Source: Halicephalobus mephisto
Lineage: Eukaryota; Nematoda; Chromadorea; Rhabditida; Panagrolaimidae
DNA: 61,595 nucleotides
Reading direction: 5' to 3'
NCBI GenBank assembly: GCA_009193035.1
Contig: SWDT01000363.1
Span: 1 to 61,595 of the forward strand
This document shows, one piece after another, positions 49,053-61,313 of the stretch. The translations under genes were made by a program, and so were the position numbers. The notes beneath the pieces are model-generated. The model made no database searches. It was not told the DNA's origin and saw only the letters and a list, made by a program, of their open reading frames with translations. Position 1 is the first letter of the stretch. Every line of letters begins with the position of its first letter.

Positions 49053-50114
49053 GCATGATTCATCAGCGGGTTCTACCTTAATGTCAGTGAATTTAATGAA
49101 ATTCAATATTACTGCTAATTAAGAAAATGTAAAAATTACGAAACGTTGTATTCGAAATAAATAAAGCTACATAAAGAAATGGGTTCATTTTTACAAAAAC
49201 TATTAGTTTAATGGTAAATGTATAATAATAACTGAATTTTTACATGTATATCAATAGCGAAGATGATCCACTGACTTTAGTTTGATCGATGAATATGTCT
49301 TGTAAAAAACACAGTTTATGTATTAGTATAATGTTAACTTCCGAATTTGTTCAAGTTTTATGAATATTCTGGAGTAATTTCTCTAGAATAGATATGTGAA
49401 AAATTTTGCTGATTGAATGAGGTTCGATCTTGAGAATGAATTATCCATAATATTCATCTAATACGTTCCTTACATTTCTTGGCAAATTAATATCAAAAAA
49501 TGACAATTTAATTTAATTTAATTTTGAAAAAGAATTATGATACATAAAAAGTCATACAAGTTAAATGAATTTGATCTATTGGAATTATAAATCTTAATAG
49601 ATTCCTATAAATAAAAAAAACTAATCAAATTTATTGCATGAAGGGCATCACTTTTTACATTATGGAATATATAGTCATTTTACAATTCCGCACAAATACT
49701 AATAAAAAATGTTCCATCACTCGTTAAGAATTTCGTTGGTAGTTGATTACGACCAGTTTCATGTACGGACAAACTCAGAAGTTCAATTATGTTCTTCAAA
49801 AGAATGATCATTTTCTTTTTATTTAGTAAAATTGATTTTGAGTTGTTCGCATCTTCATTATTGAATGGTACATGTTTTCCATCACAAATCAGAATGTTCA
49901 GAAGCTATATCTTCGAAGATTCGCTTTCTATTAGGTTTTTTGATTTATCTTATTCACGTTCTTATCCATTTGAAATGTAGTCATCGCTCTTCCTTTAACC
50001 TTAGGCATTTAAGAGATTTCTCGATAATAATTCACGCGATTACTTCTATACAATTTTCTTTGAAAGATTCATTTCCAGCGTTTCTAAATCTCGTCAGTTC
50101 CAGTAATTGTTACA
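49053..50114. other. Intergenic between palindrome genes 1 and 2
   Basis: About 1.06 kb, AT-rich, mirrored at 59890-60951. Contains (attta)-type repeats (taatttaatttaattt near 49510). No gene seen. Confidence 0.5.
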
Positions 50115-50444
50115 ATGTCCGACCCTCCACCGCCATATTCTGCATCTCCTTCAAATGTAAGTATTTCAATTTCCTTTGTTTATTTATACATTTTTTAAAA
50201 TTACTCTTCGATCGCCATCATTAAAGAGACTAACGGATACCCTGTTTAGTATCCCCCAAATTATCATCAACAATATCCTCAGCAGCCACAGGTCAACTAC
50301 GGACATTCTCAGAATCCTGCACCTTCTCAATCTCGCGTTGCTGATGTGGAAGAGCGTCGTCGTGGAGTAAGTGATAAGAACTGTTGTCTCTGGGCATTGT
50401 TGGCATGCTGTTTCGGTTGTTGTTTGGCTGATTGGTTTAATTAA
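50115..50444 (+). CDS. CYSTM-like small protein, palindrome gene 2, left copy (intact)
   Basis: Exon 1 starts MSDPPPPYSASPSN; exon 2 starts at about 50251 with YPPNYHQQYPQQPQVNYGHS and ends DVEERRRGVSDKNCCLWALL, ACCFGCCLADWFN. It is the closest paralogue of gene 1 (same splice position, same YPPNYHQQYPQQPQ start of exon 2), with a shorter cysteine tail that ends in Trp-Phe-Asn. Confidence 0.8.
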
Positions 50445-52296
50445 ACATAATTAACGGGTCTTCCCTCACTTTTGTGACTCATTTACGCTAAATCGTAATA
50501 CTGATTTAAAAACGTGATAATTAAGGAACACTAAAAATAAGTTGAATGAAATGAGACAAAATAATATGGAGTTATTTTTAAAATAGCAGTTTTCTAATAA
50601 ATATTTAACACTACTCAATTGGTTATAATTTCCATATGATTGAGCAGGATTCACCGATCAAAGATAGCTCGATTAATTAGAGATTTTTGTTAAAAGATAC
50701 TTTCAGTTTTACTATTGGGATATTTCTAAACTCTGAATCTATTAGACTTTCCTAAATTTTACGAAACGATATATCCAAAACGAACTTTGTGAGGAGTTTC
50801 GTAGATTGGACCAATGTATGTTCTAAAGATAAGATACTTACAGTATTCATTTAACTCTTTCCACATTATTTAACAACTTACAATCCAAATTCTATTATCT
50901 GATTCAATTTTGAAATAGAACGATGACGTCTTTTAATTCGCTAAAAATAGGTGAACTGGACTAACCGTCAGAATAACAAATTTTCATTTACTTTTTGAAA
51001 TATTAAAAAAACAGTCAAAGTTTTTATATGAAAAATATGATTCCTTTTTTAAAGATACAATGCATTTAAAAAAGTATGAACGTGCTTATCATAAAATTAG
51101 AATAGAATGGATTTTTTGTTAATTTGAAAAAATTATGTTCGATAACCTCTTTCTAATGAATTTTGAACCATATCTGTCAAATTTCTAAATCTAAAACTAA
51201 CATTTCACAAATAAATGTTTTCTTTTGAAGAAATGTAAAATTGATGATACCTAATTTGAACATCTAGAAGGTACTGGAATGACTTTGTTGTATACACCTC
51301 AAAACAGAGAGTATCTAGTAATAATAACAAACTTTTGTATTCTGATTAAAGTTTACTGAATTTTAAGCAAATTTTCAATATGGAATTCTTGTTGGATAAA
51401 TATCTGAATTCTGAAATTCTAAAAGTTGCTAATGCTTCTATTCATTAAATAAATGCAGTTTTAGATAGCTTCTGAATTCCTTTATTAAGAATAACTTTTT
51501 TAAAGGAATATTTGAAAATCTCGATCTTTAGATTTTGAACTTCAATAAGATCTAGTAAAGCCAGTTAAATTTCTTGTCGATATTAAACATTTTGTAGGAA
51601 TGAATTGCAATTATTTACGGAAGAGTGGCCAAATATTGATTGTTGATTGAAAACTGAAGTCCTAGTAGATTCATTAATGATGTGCTTGATGAAACTGATA
51701 AATTCTGAATACACTTTATCTATCTCCACTTATAACACTTTAAATACCTAAGCTATTTGCCAGCGATTTATCTCACAAATAAATCATTTTTTAACGAGAC
51801 AACAAATGTCAATCACGTCAAAATGATAAATCACTTTCTTATGAATCAAATATAAATCATAATTAGGAAAATATTTTTTTTATTCTATCATCATTTGTTA
51901 AACGTTTTTTCTACTATTTTCTTTTTATTGGTTCATAAGTGATTTCGTAAACACTTCCACCAATGTTTCACATAATTGAAAAGGCAAAATTTAAACCAAA
52001 AACAAAAACATTGTCATTTGTCATCTCCGTCCTCAATTTTCTCAGAAAACACGTTATATTGTCTATTTCATAAATGAGGACTGTTGAAATATTCTACTTG
52101 ACAAACACAGTTTTTATTTTCAATGATTGTGTTACTTACAGTCTTGATTTTTAAGCTCTATGAGTCAGCAAATATTTTGTCATCTTGGGGTACTTTAAAA
52201 AGAGTTTGTTCATAGTAGTTCTTGTTATTTTTTATGCTATTTTTTAAAAATATTTTCCAACATTTCTGAAATTTCTAAAATTTACCAATTATTACA
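50445..52296. other. Intergenic between palindrome genes 2 and 3
   Basis: About 1.85 kb, AT-rich, mirrored at 57712-59560. A 62-codon frame occurs identically in both arms (50466-50654 minus, 59351-59539 plus), but it has no ATG-context, splice or domain support beyond one hydrophobic stretch (ILFCLISFNLFLVFL). Confidence 0.45.
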
Positions 52297-52708
52297 ATGA
52301 CTGATCCTCCAGTATCATATTCTCAACCTTATCCAAATGTAAGTCGTTAAATTCATTTCTTGCTTGGAGTTTTCAATAAGTATGAATTTTTTTCCTATTT
52401 TCTGTTAAGGAATTCCTATGAAAATAATTACACACAACTGTTTTCAGAATTCTTCAATCAAAATCACGATCATCCCATCTCCAACTACTAACGACAGTAA
52501 AGCATCCCACGAATAAAAAAGTTGCTGTTGTTTGGGGATATTCTCAAGCAACAATCCGTGGTAGTTCTTCAAAGCATATTCTAATCAAGACACTATTTAT
52601 AGTGGAGGTTACTATGGTAGTAGATTGCTCTGTGCTGGGAGGCGCACTCTGGTGGAAGGCGAATTGTGTGGTGGAGGTGACGGTGATGTGGAGGTGGAGA
52701 CCTGATGT
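52297..52708 (+). pseudogene. Palindrome gene 3, left copy: PPVSY start, Gly/Cys-rich end, several indels
   Basis: Exon 1 (MTDPPVSYSQPYPN) and its splice donor are intact and match genes 1 and 2. Exon 2 begins at about 52449 but hits a stop early (NSSIKITIIPSPTTNDSKAS, HE, stop). Downstream, Gly-codon-rich sequence (gtggtggaggtgacggtgat) can be seen in shifted frames. Compared with the right copy there are many single-base gains and losses. Either a pseudogene or unpolished sequence. Confidence 0.6.
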
Positions 52709-53640
52709 GGTTAAAGAGATGTCTGACTGATTTACTAAAGTGTCATATCTCAACGGCCAATATCTTAAATGAAGTCTAATCTTAATTCTAATTAAAAATG
52801 TAAAAAAAAGATAAGATATTGTATCTGGATATTAATTTTAAAGAAATAAAATACAAGATTGTTTTTCTATATAAAAATATTTATTAATATCTGAGTAATG
52901 CAGTCAGTTTTTTAAATTTACTGTGACAAACAGAAATTGATTCAACAATAATATATCGGATCAATTAAAGGTTTTCGTAAAGGAGTAATGATATCACAAT
53001 TAGTATCGCAACTTCGCTGATCTTTTCAGCTCTTAATTAGAATTCCCTTATAAACTTTCAAGTGAATACACAACTAGTGGATTTGTACTTAGTTTGATAG
53101 CTAATGTAACTGGATTACTTGTGATTATGAAAGAGCACATAAAAGGTCATTTTCTCTCCAAACTAATAGTCGTATTGAAGGATTATTCCATATCAGAGGT
53201 CGATTGTATATCGATTCTTACAATATTTCTAGATTTTTGAAATTGAATAGTGAAGATAAGATTATTGGTCAGAAATTAGTGGCAATATATTTTGACTAGA
53301 TTGAGCAGTTCTCGTATATCGATTCTGAGCGATTCGGGGAATCTTATGTAGTGGCTCTCAAGAAATTGGGATATGAACTACATTGTGGTATGCATATATA
53401 TAGTTTTGTGGCACATTCTTCTCTCAGCACAGAACTTGTATAAGTGACATCATCATTCTATTTATACACTGTATTGCAAGGGTTTAGAAATGCTGAGAAA
53501 AAATTATATATGGATGTTCGAGGATTCTATGGAACGAAAGAAACCACTATTTTTTCCACTTCAAATTGTTACCTATTAATTACACAGTACTCTTTTTTCT
53601 CCTGCTACAGTACTTAAACATAATTTTGTTAAAAGTGGTT

Positions 53641-56399
53641 CTTAAAGGGCCAGACAACCATATCTTCAACATGTATACGAGATTATGAGATTAGCTTATA
53701 TTTTATTCATTCATCGCCTTAACAAGTTGGTTTAAAAGGGCGAGAATCACTAAATATGGAGTATTCCTTCTTATGTCCCTCATATACCATGTCACCTCCA
53801 TGGTAACATAAGTATGCTTGATTTTATTGATATTTACAGTATTACTAACTCTTTTTTTTTGTTATATCTGCAAGTTTAAATTTTAAATTTATCCTTATAT
53901 CCTTTACTAACCTTATTTCACTCTTTCTATTATTCTTAGTCTACTTATTTATTTATTTATTTCATTATTTATTTACTATTAAAACCTTGGTGAAAATTCA
54001 CCTGAGTGTATCCCATCCCGGGCTGATTATCTGAGTCTTTTACCTAATAAACTAATGCATCCGACCTTTCCCATGAGTTATTGCTAATGTTCGACCTTTA
54101 CGATTATTACAGCCACTTGCCTTCTCCAACAATTACTCCACACAGAAGGGACATTTATTCGAGAGATCCTTGCTGTCTTCCCCAGTGAGGAATCGAACAA
54201 ATTGGCAGTTTTAAAGCAGCTTAAAAATTCTAATTTTTAACCAACCTCAGACACCATAGTAAACATCAATCCCTAGAATCTCTTATTTTATGCTATCACC
54301 GAGCTGTGGTAGGCAAGTCCAGAGTGGCTAGAGAGTTGGGTTGCAGCCCGTCTCACTTTGCACTATTGCTTGCACTTCTGGTATCGAAAATTCCTCACGC
54401 GACATATTTTAATGGGAATACATGTTTATTTTCTTCTACTCCAATTGTCACAACTTTTCAATATCATCACCCTATTGACATACTTTAATTCACCCCTACG
54501 TGAACACATCTACGTTCCTTACTCTATACTAATATTAATGTACGTCAAATCTCTAGTCTCGAAAGAAATTATGAAATACTATGAGTTATTTTTATCGCAT
54601 AAATGCATATTTATGATGTGTATGATGTAATCTCATTAGTGAGATATCGCACTGTACTGCTCTCGATCGTCAATACTTTCGCCACGCGTCAAAAAAGGAA
54701 TTCAAAGAGATCTGATCTTATAAATATGGAATATATTAGATATATCATGAATATGTTTCTTAACACTCTAATAATTTTTTAAAAATAATGAGTCAGTTTT
54801 TTACACTATATAACGTGTTATTCATGTCTCGCAGAATAGGGATATTTGTTATGTCGTATAATTATTGTTAAACTTGATGTATTTGAGGTGTGTCGCTCAT
54901 TTAATATCAGTGGCATAACTTTCACGTTCATAATACATTTTAATCTCATAATGCGAAATATTCGTACATGATAAAGACAATTGTGAGTATATTCAGCTGT
55001 ATTTTTTTCCAACTATTATTTGTATCAGGAGCTGTTATTATAAGTACTAACCTTCGCACTAATCATCTTCAGAACCGTATCATTCTCTCTCACAATATAC
55101 CCACGCACCACGCGCAGAGTAAGTGGAGATAAAGAGAAAGAAGTAGTATAAAGTAGAGTCTAATGTACTAGAATTATGACTTATAATAAATAGTCATATC
55201 TTTTATAATTACACAGAAGAGAAAAATCTTAAAATTATCGCTTGAAAAACAAATAGAAAAAAATAATACAGTTAGTGAATCCGAAAATGGGTGTCTAGAT
55301 CTCTATGTACGCTCTGGGAGAAGGCGATGACTCGTAAAGGTATGCCGGAAGTACGACATGCCTCTAGGAGTAGACAAGACCACCACAAGAGCCGAGAACC
55401 ACAGGTTCCTATTATTTGTGAGAGATACTGTTCTCATTCTATTACTATAATACAGTGAAGTGTCAATTGACATTTGCTCTCTTGTGATGATGGTGTGTTA
55501 AGACTGCACCATCGCTCGTACATTGATCTTCAGAGAACGCTACCAGACGCACTGCGATTCACGGGTAGGGTGTGGAGATGCGAGCGTTCGCCGCCATAGG
55601 TTAGAGTATATAGAGTAGTGTAAATTATAGTTAAAATATCGAACTAATAGAGTCTGGTTTGAATGTTTTAGATGTTATATACTCCGAGATTTATATCTTA
55701 GCACGAACGATATTGTATAAACTCTAATCCAAATACATGAAAAAAAGTTTGTAGGAGTTTGTAAGAAACATAGATGATTTACACTTAGCTCTAATAATCA
55801 CACATAATTGATAAATAGGTTAATGTGTGTGCTATAATTTCCGAATATATTTAGGACTATATAATGAGTTAGACCACCTAGTCCTGAATTTTGATGTGGA
55901 GAGAGTGAGGAGTGTTTCGAACCTCGTCAGAGATAAGACCAGTTGCGTCGACTTAGTGAGCCAAATGTGTATGTTATGCTACGAAATGCCGCGCACACAG
56001 TCTTCGGACCACGACTAAAGAGAGTTGGGTAGTATTGTAAAGGAGAATAGAGTAAATGGTTATTTACCTGGACCGAGTATGAATTTGGATGTTCTAGTAC
56101 TGGTTTATTCACAAGTTGTGTATTAATATAATATTAGTATTGTTATTATATGACTGCACTTGTAATCACATTAGATAGGTTTAGATGTCTGCGTCGCGTA
56201 TAAGGGCAGACAGGATTAATCGACCTTGTAACCTGCGGTGCACGTAATGTTGAGGACGCGAATGTTGTTGAGGTTATCGAAGGTAAGATATTGCAGGGTA
56301 ACCATACGATATTCTGGATGAAGAAGTTGCCGCACCTTTATGAGTAACTATGGCAGCCTGAAGGATGGGCGATATGCATAGATAATCGCGATGAAATGG
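53641..56399. other. Palindrome spacer, no recognisable gene
   Basis: About 2.8 kb between the arms. Mixed composition: AT-rich parts with poly-T and attt repeats near 53.9 kb, and markedly less AT-rich parts near 54.0-54.4 and 55.05-55.6 kb (gcaccacgcgcagagtaagt, gatgcgagcgttcgccgcca). A motif agtactgta(a/g)cagg recurs near 56530-56590. All open frames are short and show no domains. Weak similarity between the two sides may continue further in. Confidence 0.5.
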
Positions 56400-57322
56400 G
56401 GGTGATGTAGATAGGGTAAGTGAAGGTATAGTATTTAGGCCTGTGGGAGGACATACAAAAGAAGTACTGAATACATAAAATTAGGATAATTCGTAACAGG
56501 AGGGGAAATAGGCCAAGAAGTACGGTAATGAAAAGTAAGTATACTGTAACAGGAAAATGGAGTACTGTAGCAGGGAAAAAGAGTACTGTAATTAATAGGT
56601 AACAATTGAAGTGGAAAAATAGTGTTTTCTTCGTTTGTCTGACAGTAATTTTATTCTCCACTTTCTTTGATAGAAAAAAGATGATTCCTTTCAGATTTGA
56701 AGAGCAAAATATGCACCATAGGATAATCGAACCCGTAGATTCCGAATCTGAAGTCAGAATTGAGGACTGATCTTCAATTATTGCCAATTTGAGACAATAT
56801 TATAATTTCCTATTCAATTCAAATCTAGAAATTGTTTCGAATCGTTACAATCGATCTTTGTATGTGAATCCTTCAATACGATTTAGTTTGGAGGAATATA
56901 TGACTTTTTTATGTGCTCTTTCATATCACAGTAATCCAGTTACATTAGCTATCAAATAAGTAAATCCACTAGTTTGTATTCACTTGAAAGTTTATAGGGA
57001 ATTCTAATAGAGTGAAAAGAATTCAGAAGTGCGATAATAATTGTGATATCATTACTCCTTACGAAACCTTTAATTGATCCGACTATATATTTTGAATCAT
57101 TTCTGTTTGTCAACAGTAAATTTAAAAACTGACTGATTACTCAGATATTAATAAATATTTTTTATAGAAACAATCTTGTATTTTGATTTCATTAAATTAA
57201 TATCAGATACAATATCTTATCTTTTTTTACATTTTTTAATTAGAATTAAGATTAGACTTCATTAAGATATTGCCGTTGAGATATGACACTTTAGTAAATC
57301 AGTAGACATTCTCTTAACCACA

Positions 57323-57711
57323 TCAGTCTCCACCTCCACATCCACCGTCACCTCCACCACCACAATCGCCTCCACCAGAGTGGCCTCCAGCACCAGAGCA
57401 ATCTCTACCATAGTAACACTATAATAGTGTCTGTGATTAGAATATGCTGAAGAACTACCACGATTGTTGCTTGAGATATCCCCAAACAACAGCAACTTTT
57501 TTTTCGTGGATGCTCTTTTCGTTAGTAGTTGGAGATTGGGGATGATCGTGATTTGATGAAGAATTCTGAAAACAGTTGTGTGTAATTATTTTCATAGGAA
57601 TTCCTTAACAGAAAATAGGAAAAAAATTCATACTTATTGAAAACTCAAGAAATGAATTTAACGACTTACATTTGGATAAGGTTGAGAATATGATACTGGA
57701 GGATCAGTCAT
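57323..57711 (-). pseudogene. Palindrome gene 3, right copy: PPVSY start with Gly/Cys/Asp-rich end, frameshifted
   Basis: Exon 1 MTDPPVSYSQPYPN at 57711 and the splice donor are conserved. Exon 2 starts NSSSNHDHPQSPTTNEKSIH and in that frame stops after KQQSW. Two changes of frame are needed to reach the terminal coding block GRDCSGAGGHSGGGDCGGGG (then DGGCGGGD, stop at 57323), one near the run of eight A (about 57505) and one near 57423. The Gly/Cys/Asp-rich end suggests it was once a functional paralogue with a different tail from genes 1 and 2. Confidence 0.6.
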
Positions 57712-59560
57712 TGTAATAATTGGTAAATTTTAGAAATTTCAGAATGTTGGAAAATATTTTTAAAAAATAGCATAAAAAATAACAAGAACTACTATGAACA
57801 AACTCTTTTAAAAGTACCCCAAGATGACAAATTTTTGCTGACTCATAGAGCTTAAAAATCAAGACTGTAAGTAACACAATCATTGAAAATAAAAACTGTG
57901 TTGTCAAGTAGAATATTTCAACAGTCCTCATTTATGAAATAGACAATATAACGTGTTTTCTGAGAAAATTGAGGACGGAGATGACAAATGACAATGTTTT
58001 GTGTTTTGGTTTAAATTTTGCCTTTTCAATTATGTGAAACATTGGTGGAAGTGTTTACGAAATCACTTATGAACCAATAAAAAGAAAATAGTAGAAAAAA
58101 CGTTTAACAAATGATGATAGAATAAAAAAAATATTTTCCTAATTATGATTTATATTTGATTCATAAGAAAGTGATTTATCATTTTGACGTGATTGACATT
58201 TGTTGTCTCGTTAAAAAATAATTTATTTGTGAGATAAATCGCTGGCAAATAGCTTAGGTATTTAAAGTGTTATAAGTGGAGATAGATAAAGTGTATTCAG
58301 AATTTATCAGTTTCATCAAGCCACATCATTAATGAATCTACTAGGACTTCAGTTTTCAATCAACAATCAATATTTGGCCACTCTTCCGTAAATAATTGCA
58401 ATTCATTCCTACAAATTGTTTAATATCGACAAGAAATTTAACTGGCTTAACTAGATCTTATTGAAGTTCAAAATCTAAAGATCGAGATTTTCAAATATTC
58501 CTTTAAAAAAGTTATTCTTAATAAAGGAATTCAGAAGCTATCTAAAACTGCATTTATTAATGAATAGAAGCATTAGCAACTTTTAGAATTTCAGAATTCA
58601 GATATTTATCCAACAAGAATTCCATATTGAAAATTTGCTTAAAATTCAGTAAACTTTAATCAGAATACAAAAGTTTGTTATTATTACTAGATACTCTCTG
58701 TTTTGAGGTGTATACAACAAAGTCATTCCAGTACCTTCTAGATGTTCAAATTAGGTATCATCAATTTTACATTTCTTCAAAAAGAAAACATTTATTTGTG
58801 AAATGTTAGTTTTAGATTTAGAAATTTGACAGATATGGTTCAAAATTCATTAGAAAGAGGTTATCGAACATAATTTTTTCAAATTAACAAAAAATCCATT
58901 CTATTCTAATTTTATGATAAGCACGTTCATACTTTTTTAAATGCATTGTATCTTTAAAAAAGGAATCATATTTTTCATATAAAACTTTGACTTTTTTTTT
59001 TAATATTTCAAAAAGTAAATGAAAATTTGTTATTCTGACGGTTAGTCCAGTTCACCTATTTTTAGCGAATTAAAAGACGTCATCGTTCTATTTCAAAATT
59101 GAATCAGATAATAGAATTTGGATTGTAAGTTGTAAATAATGTGGAAAGAGTTAAATGAATACTGTAAGTATCTTATCTTTAGAACATACATTGGTCCAAT
59201 CTACGAAACTCCTCACAAAGTTCGTTTTGGATATATCGTTTCGTAAAATTTAGGAAAGTCTAATAGATTCAGAGTTTAGAAATATCCCAATAGTAAAACT
59301 GAAAGTATCTTTTAACAAAAATCTCTAATTAATCGAGCTATCTTTGATCGGTGAATCCTGCTCAATCATATGGAAATTATAACCAATTGAGTAGTGTTAA
59401 ATATTTATTAGAAAACTGCTATTTTAAAAATAACTCCATATTATTTTGTCTCATTTCATTCAACTTATTTTTAGTGTTCCTTAATTATCACGTTTTTAAA
59501 TCAGTATTACGATTTAGCGTAAATGAGTCACAAAAGTGAGGGAAGACCCGTTAATTATGT

Positions 59561-59889
59561 TTAATTAAACCAATCAGCCAAACAACAACCGAAACAGCAT
59601 GCCAACAATGCCCAGAGACAACAGTTCTTATCACTTACTCCACGACGACGCTCTTCACATCAGCAACGCGAGATTGAGAAGGTGCAGGATTCTGAGAATG
59701 TCCGTAGTTGACCTGTGGCTGCTGAGGATATTGTTGATGATAATTTGGGGGATACTAAACAGGGTATCCGTTAGTCTCTTTAATGATGGCGATCGAAGAG
59801 TAATTTTAAAAAATGTATAAATAAACAAAGGAAATTGAAATACTTACATTTGAAGGAGATGCAGAATATGGCGGTGGAGGGTCGGACAT
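59561..59889 (-). pseudogene. Palindrome gene 2, right copy, broken by a 1-bp deletion
   Basis: Mirror of 50115-50444. Start codon, exon 1 and splice sites are retained. At about 59655 the right copy reads ctcttcacatcag where the left copy has ctcttccacatcag (complement), a one-base loss. The frame then continues with eight unrelated residues to a stop at 59635-59637, removing the RRR turn and the whole cysteine tail. Confidence 0.8.
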
Positions 59890-60951
59890 TGTAACAATTA
59901 CTGGAACTGACGAGATTTAAAACGCTGGAAATGAATCTTTCAAAGAAAATTGTATAGAAGTAATCGCGTGAATTATTATCGAGAAATCTCTTAAATGCCT
60001 AAGGTTAAAGGAAGAGCGATGACTACATTTCAAATGGATAAGAACGTGAATAAGATAAATCAAAAAACCTAATAGAAAGCGAATCTTCGAAGATATAGCT
60101 TCTGAACATTCTGATTTGTGATGGAAAACATGTACCTTTCAATAATGAAGATGCGAACAACTCAAAATCAATTTTACTAATAAAAAGAAAATGATCATTC
60201 TTTTGAAGAACATAATTGAACTTCTGAGTTTGTCCGTACATGAAACTGGTCGTAATCAACTACCAACGAAATTCTTAACGAGTGATGGAACATTTTTTAT
60301 TAGTATTTTGTGCGGAATTGTAAAATGACTATATATTCTGTAATCTAAAAAGTTATGACCTTCATGCAATAAATTTGATTAGTTTTTTTTATTTATAGGA
60401 ATCTATTAGAGATTTATAATTCCAATAGATCAAATTCATTTAACTTGTATGACTTTTTATGTATCATAATTCTTTTTCAAAATTAAATTAAATTAAATTG
60501 TCATTTTTTGATATTAATTTTGCCAAGAAATGTAAGGAACGTATTAGATGAATATAATGGATAATTCATTCTCAAATCGAACCTCATTCAATCAGCAAAA
60601 TTTTTCACATATCTATTCTAGAGAAATTACTCCAGAATATTCATAAAACTTGAACAAATTCGGAAGTTAACATTATACTAATACATAAACTGTGTTTTTT
60701 ACAAGACATATTCATCGATCAAACTAAAGTCAGTGGATCATCTTCGCTATTGATATACATGTAAAAATTCAGTTATTATTATACATTTACCATTAAACTA
60801 ATAGTTTTTGTAAAAATGAACCCATTTCTTTATGTAGCTTTATTTATTTCGAATACAACGTTTCGTAATTTTTACATTTTCTTAATTAGCAGTAATATTG
60901 AATTTCATTAAATTCACTGACATTAAGGTAGAACCCGCTGATGAATCATGC

Positions 60952-61313
60952 TCAATCACAACATTCGGCAAAACAGCAGCCGCAGCAGCATGCCAGTAAT
61001 GCCCAAAGGCAGCAGTTATTATCATTGCCTCCACGACGACGCTCCTCTACGTAAACGACCTGAGGCTGAGGGGGTGGGTAGTATCCTTGATTCTGTGGAG
61101 GATTCTGAGGATATCCGTAATTGTACTGTGGCTGCTGAGGATATTGTTGATGATAATTTGGGGGATACTAGACAAAAGCGGTGTGTTAGTGCATCTAATG
61201 TTAGTGTTCAACAAAAAATAACCAAAAAGGATCTACATGGCTTGAGAACAAGAAATAATTTAAATACTTACATTTGGATAAGGTTGAGAATATGGTGGTG
61301 GAGGATTGGACAT
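60952..61313 (-). CDS. CYSTM-like small protein, palindrome gene 1, right copy (intact)
   Basis: Mirror of 48687-49052, in frame from the ATG at 61313 to the stop at 60952, with the same MSNPPPPYSQPYPN exon 1 and the same intron. A visible amino-acid change is Leu to Phe in the tail (CCLAECCD becomes CCFAECCD). Otherwise as the left copy. Confidence 0.82.

Larger units (their letters stand above)
48402..53640 (+). repeat. Left arm of giant inverted repeat (palindrome)
   Basis: Base 48402 (cgatcaagttttcgatttcg) pairs with the reverse complement at 61595. Landmarks pair with a near-constant coordinate sum of about 110,000: gene starts 48687/61313, 50115/59889 and 52297/57711; gene ends 49052/60952 and 50444/59561. 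The outer 4 kb look nearly identical by eye. Towards the centre indels accumulate (coordinate sum 110,051 near 53129 and 110,171 near 53571), and similarity fades past about 53.6 kb. Confidence 0.92.

Noticed and set aside
48682..49056. 124-codon minus-strand frame, mirrored at 60948-61367
   Set aside because: Complement of the Cys-tail gene; appears twice only because of the palindrome.
54180..54215. Possible tRNA-like T-arm (complement gttcgattcctcac) in the spacer
   Set aside because: No acceptor stem, anticodon arm or D arm could be fitted around it.
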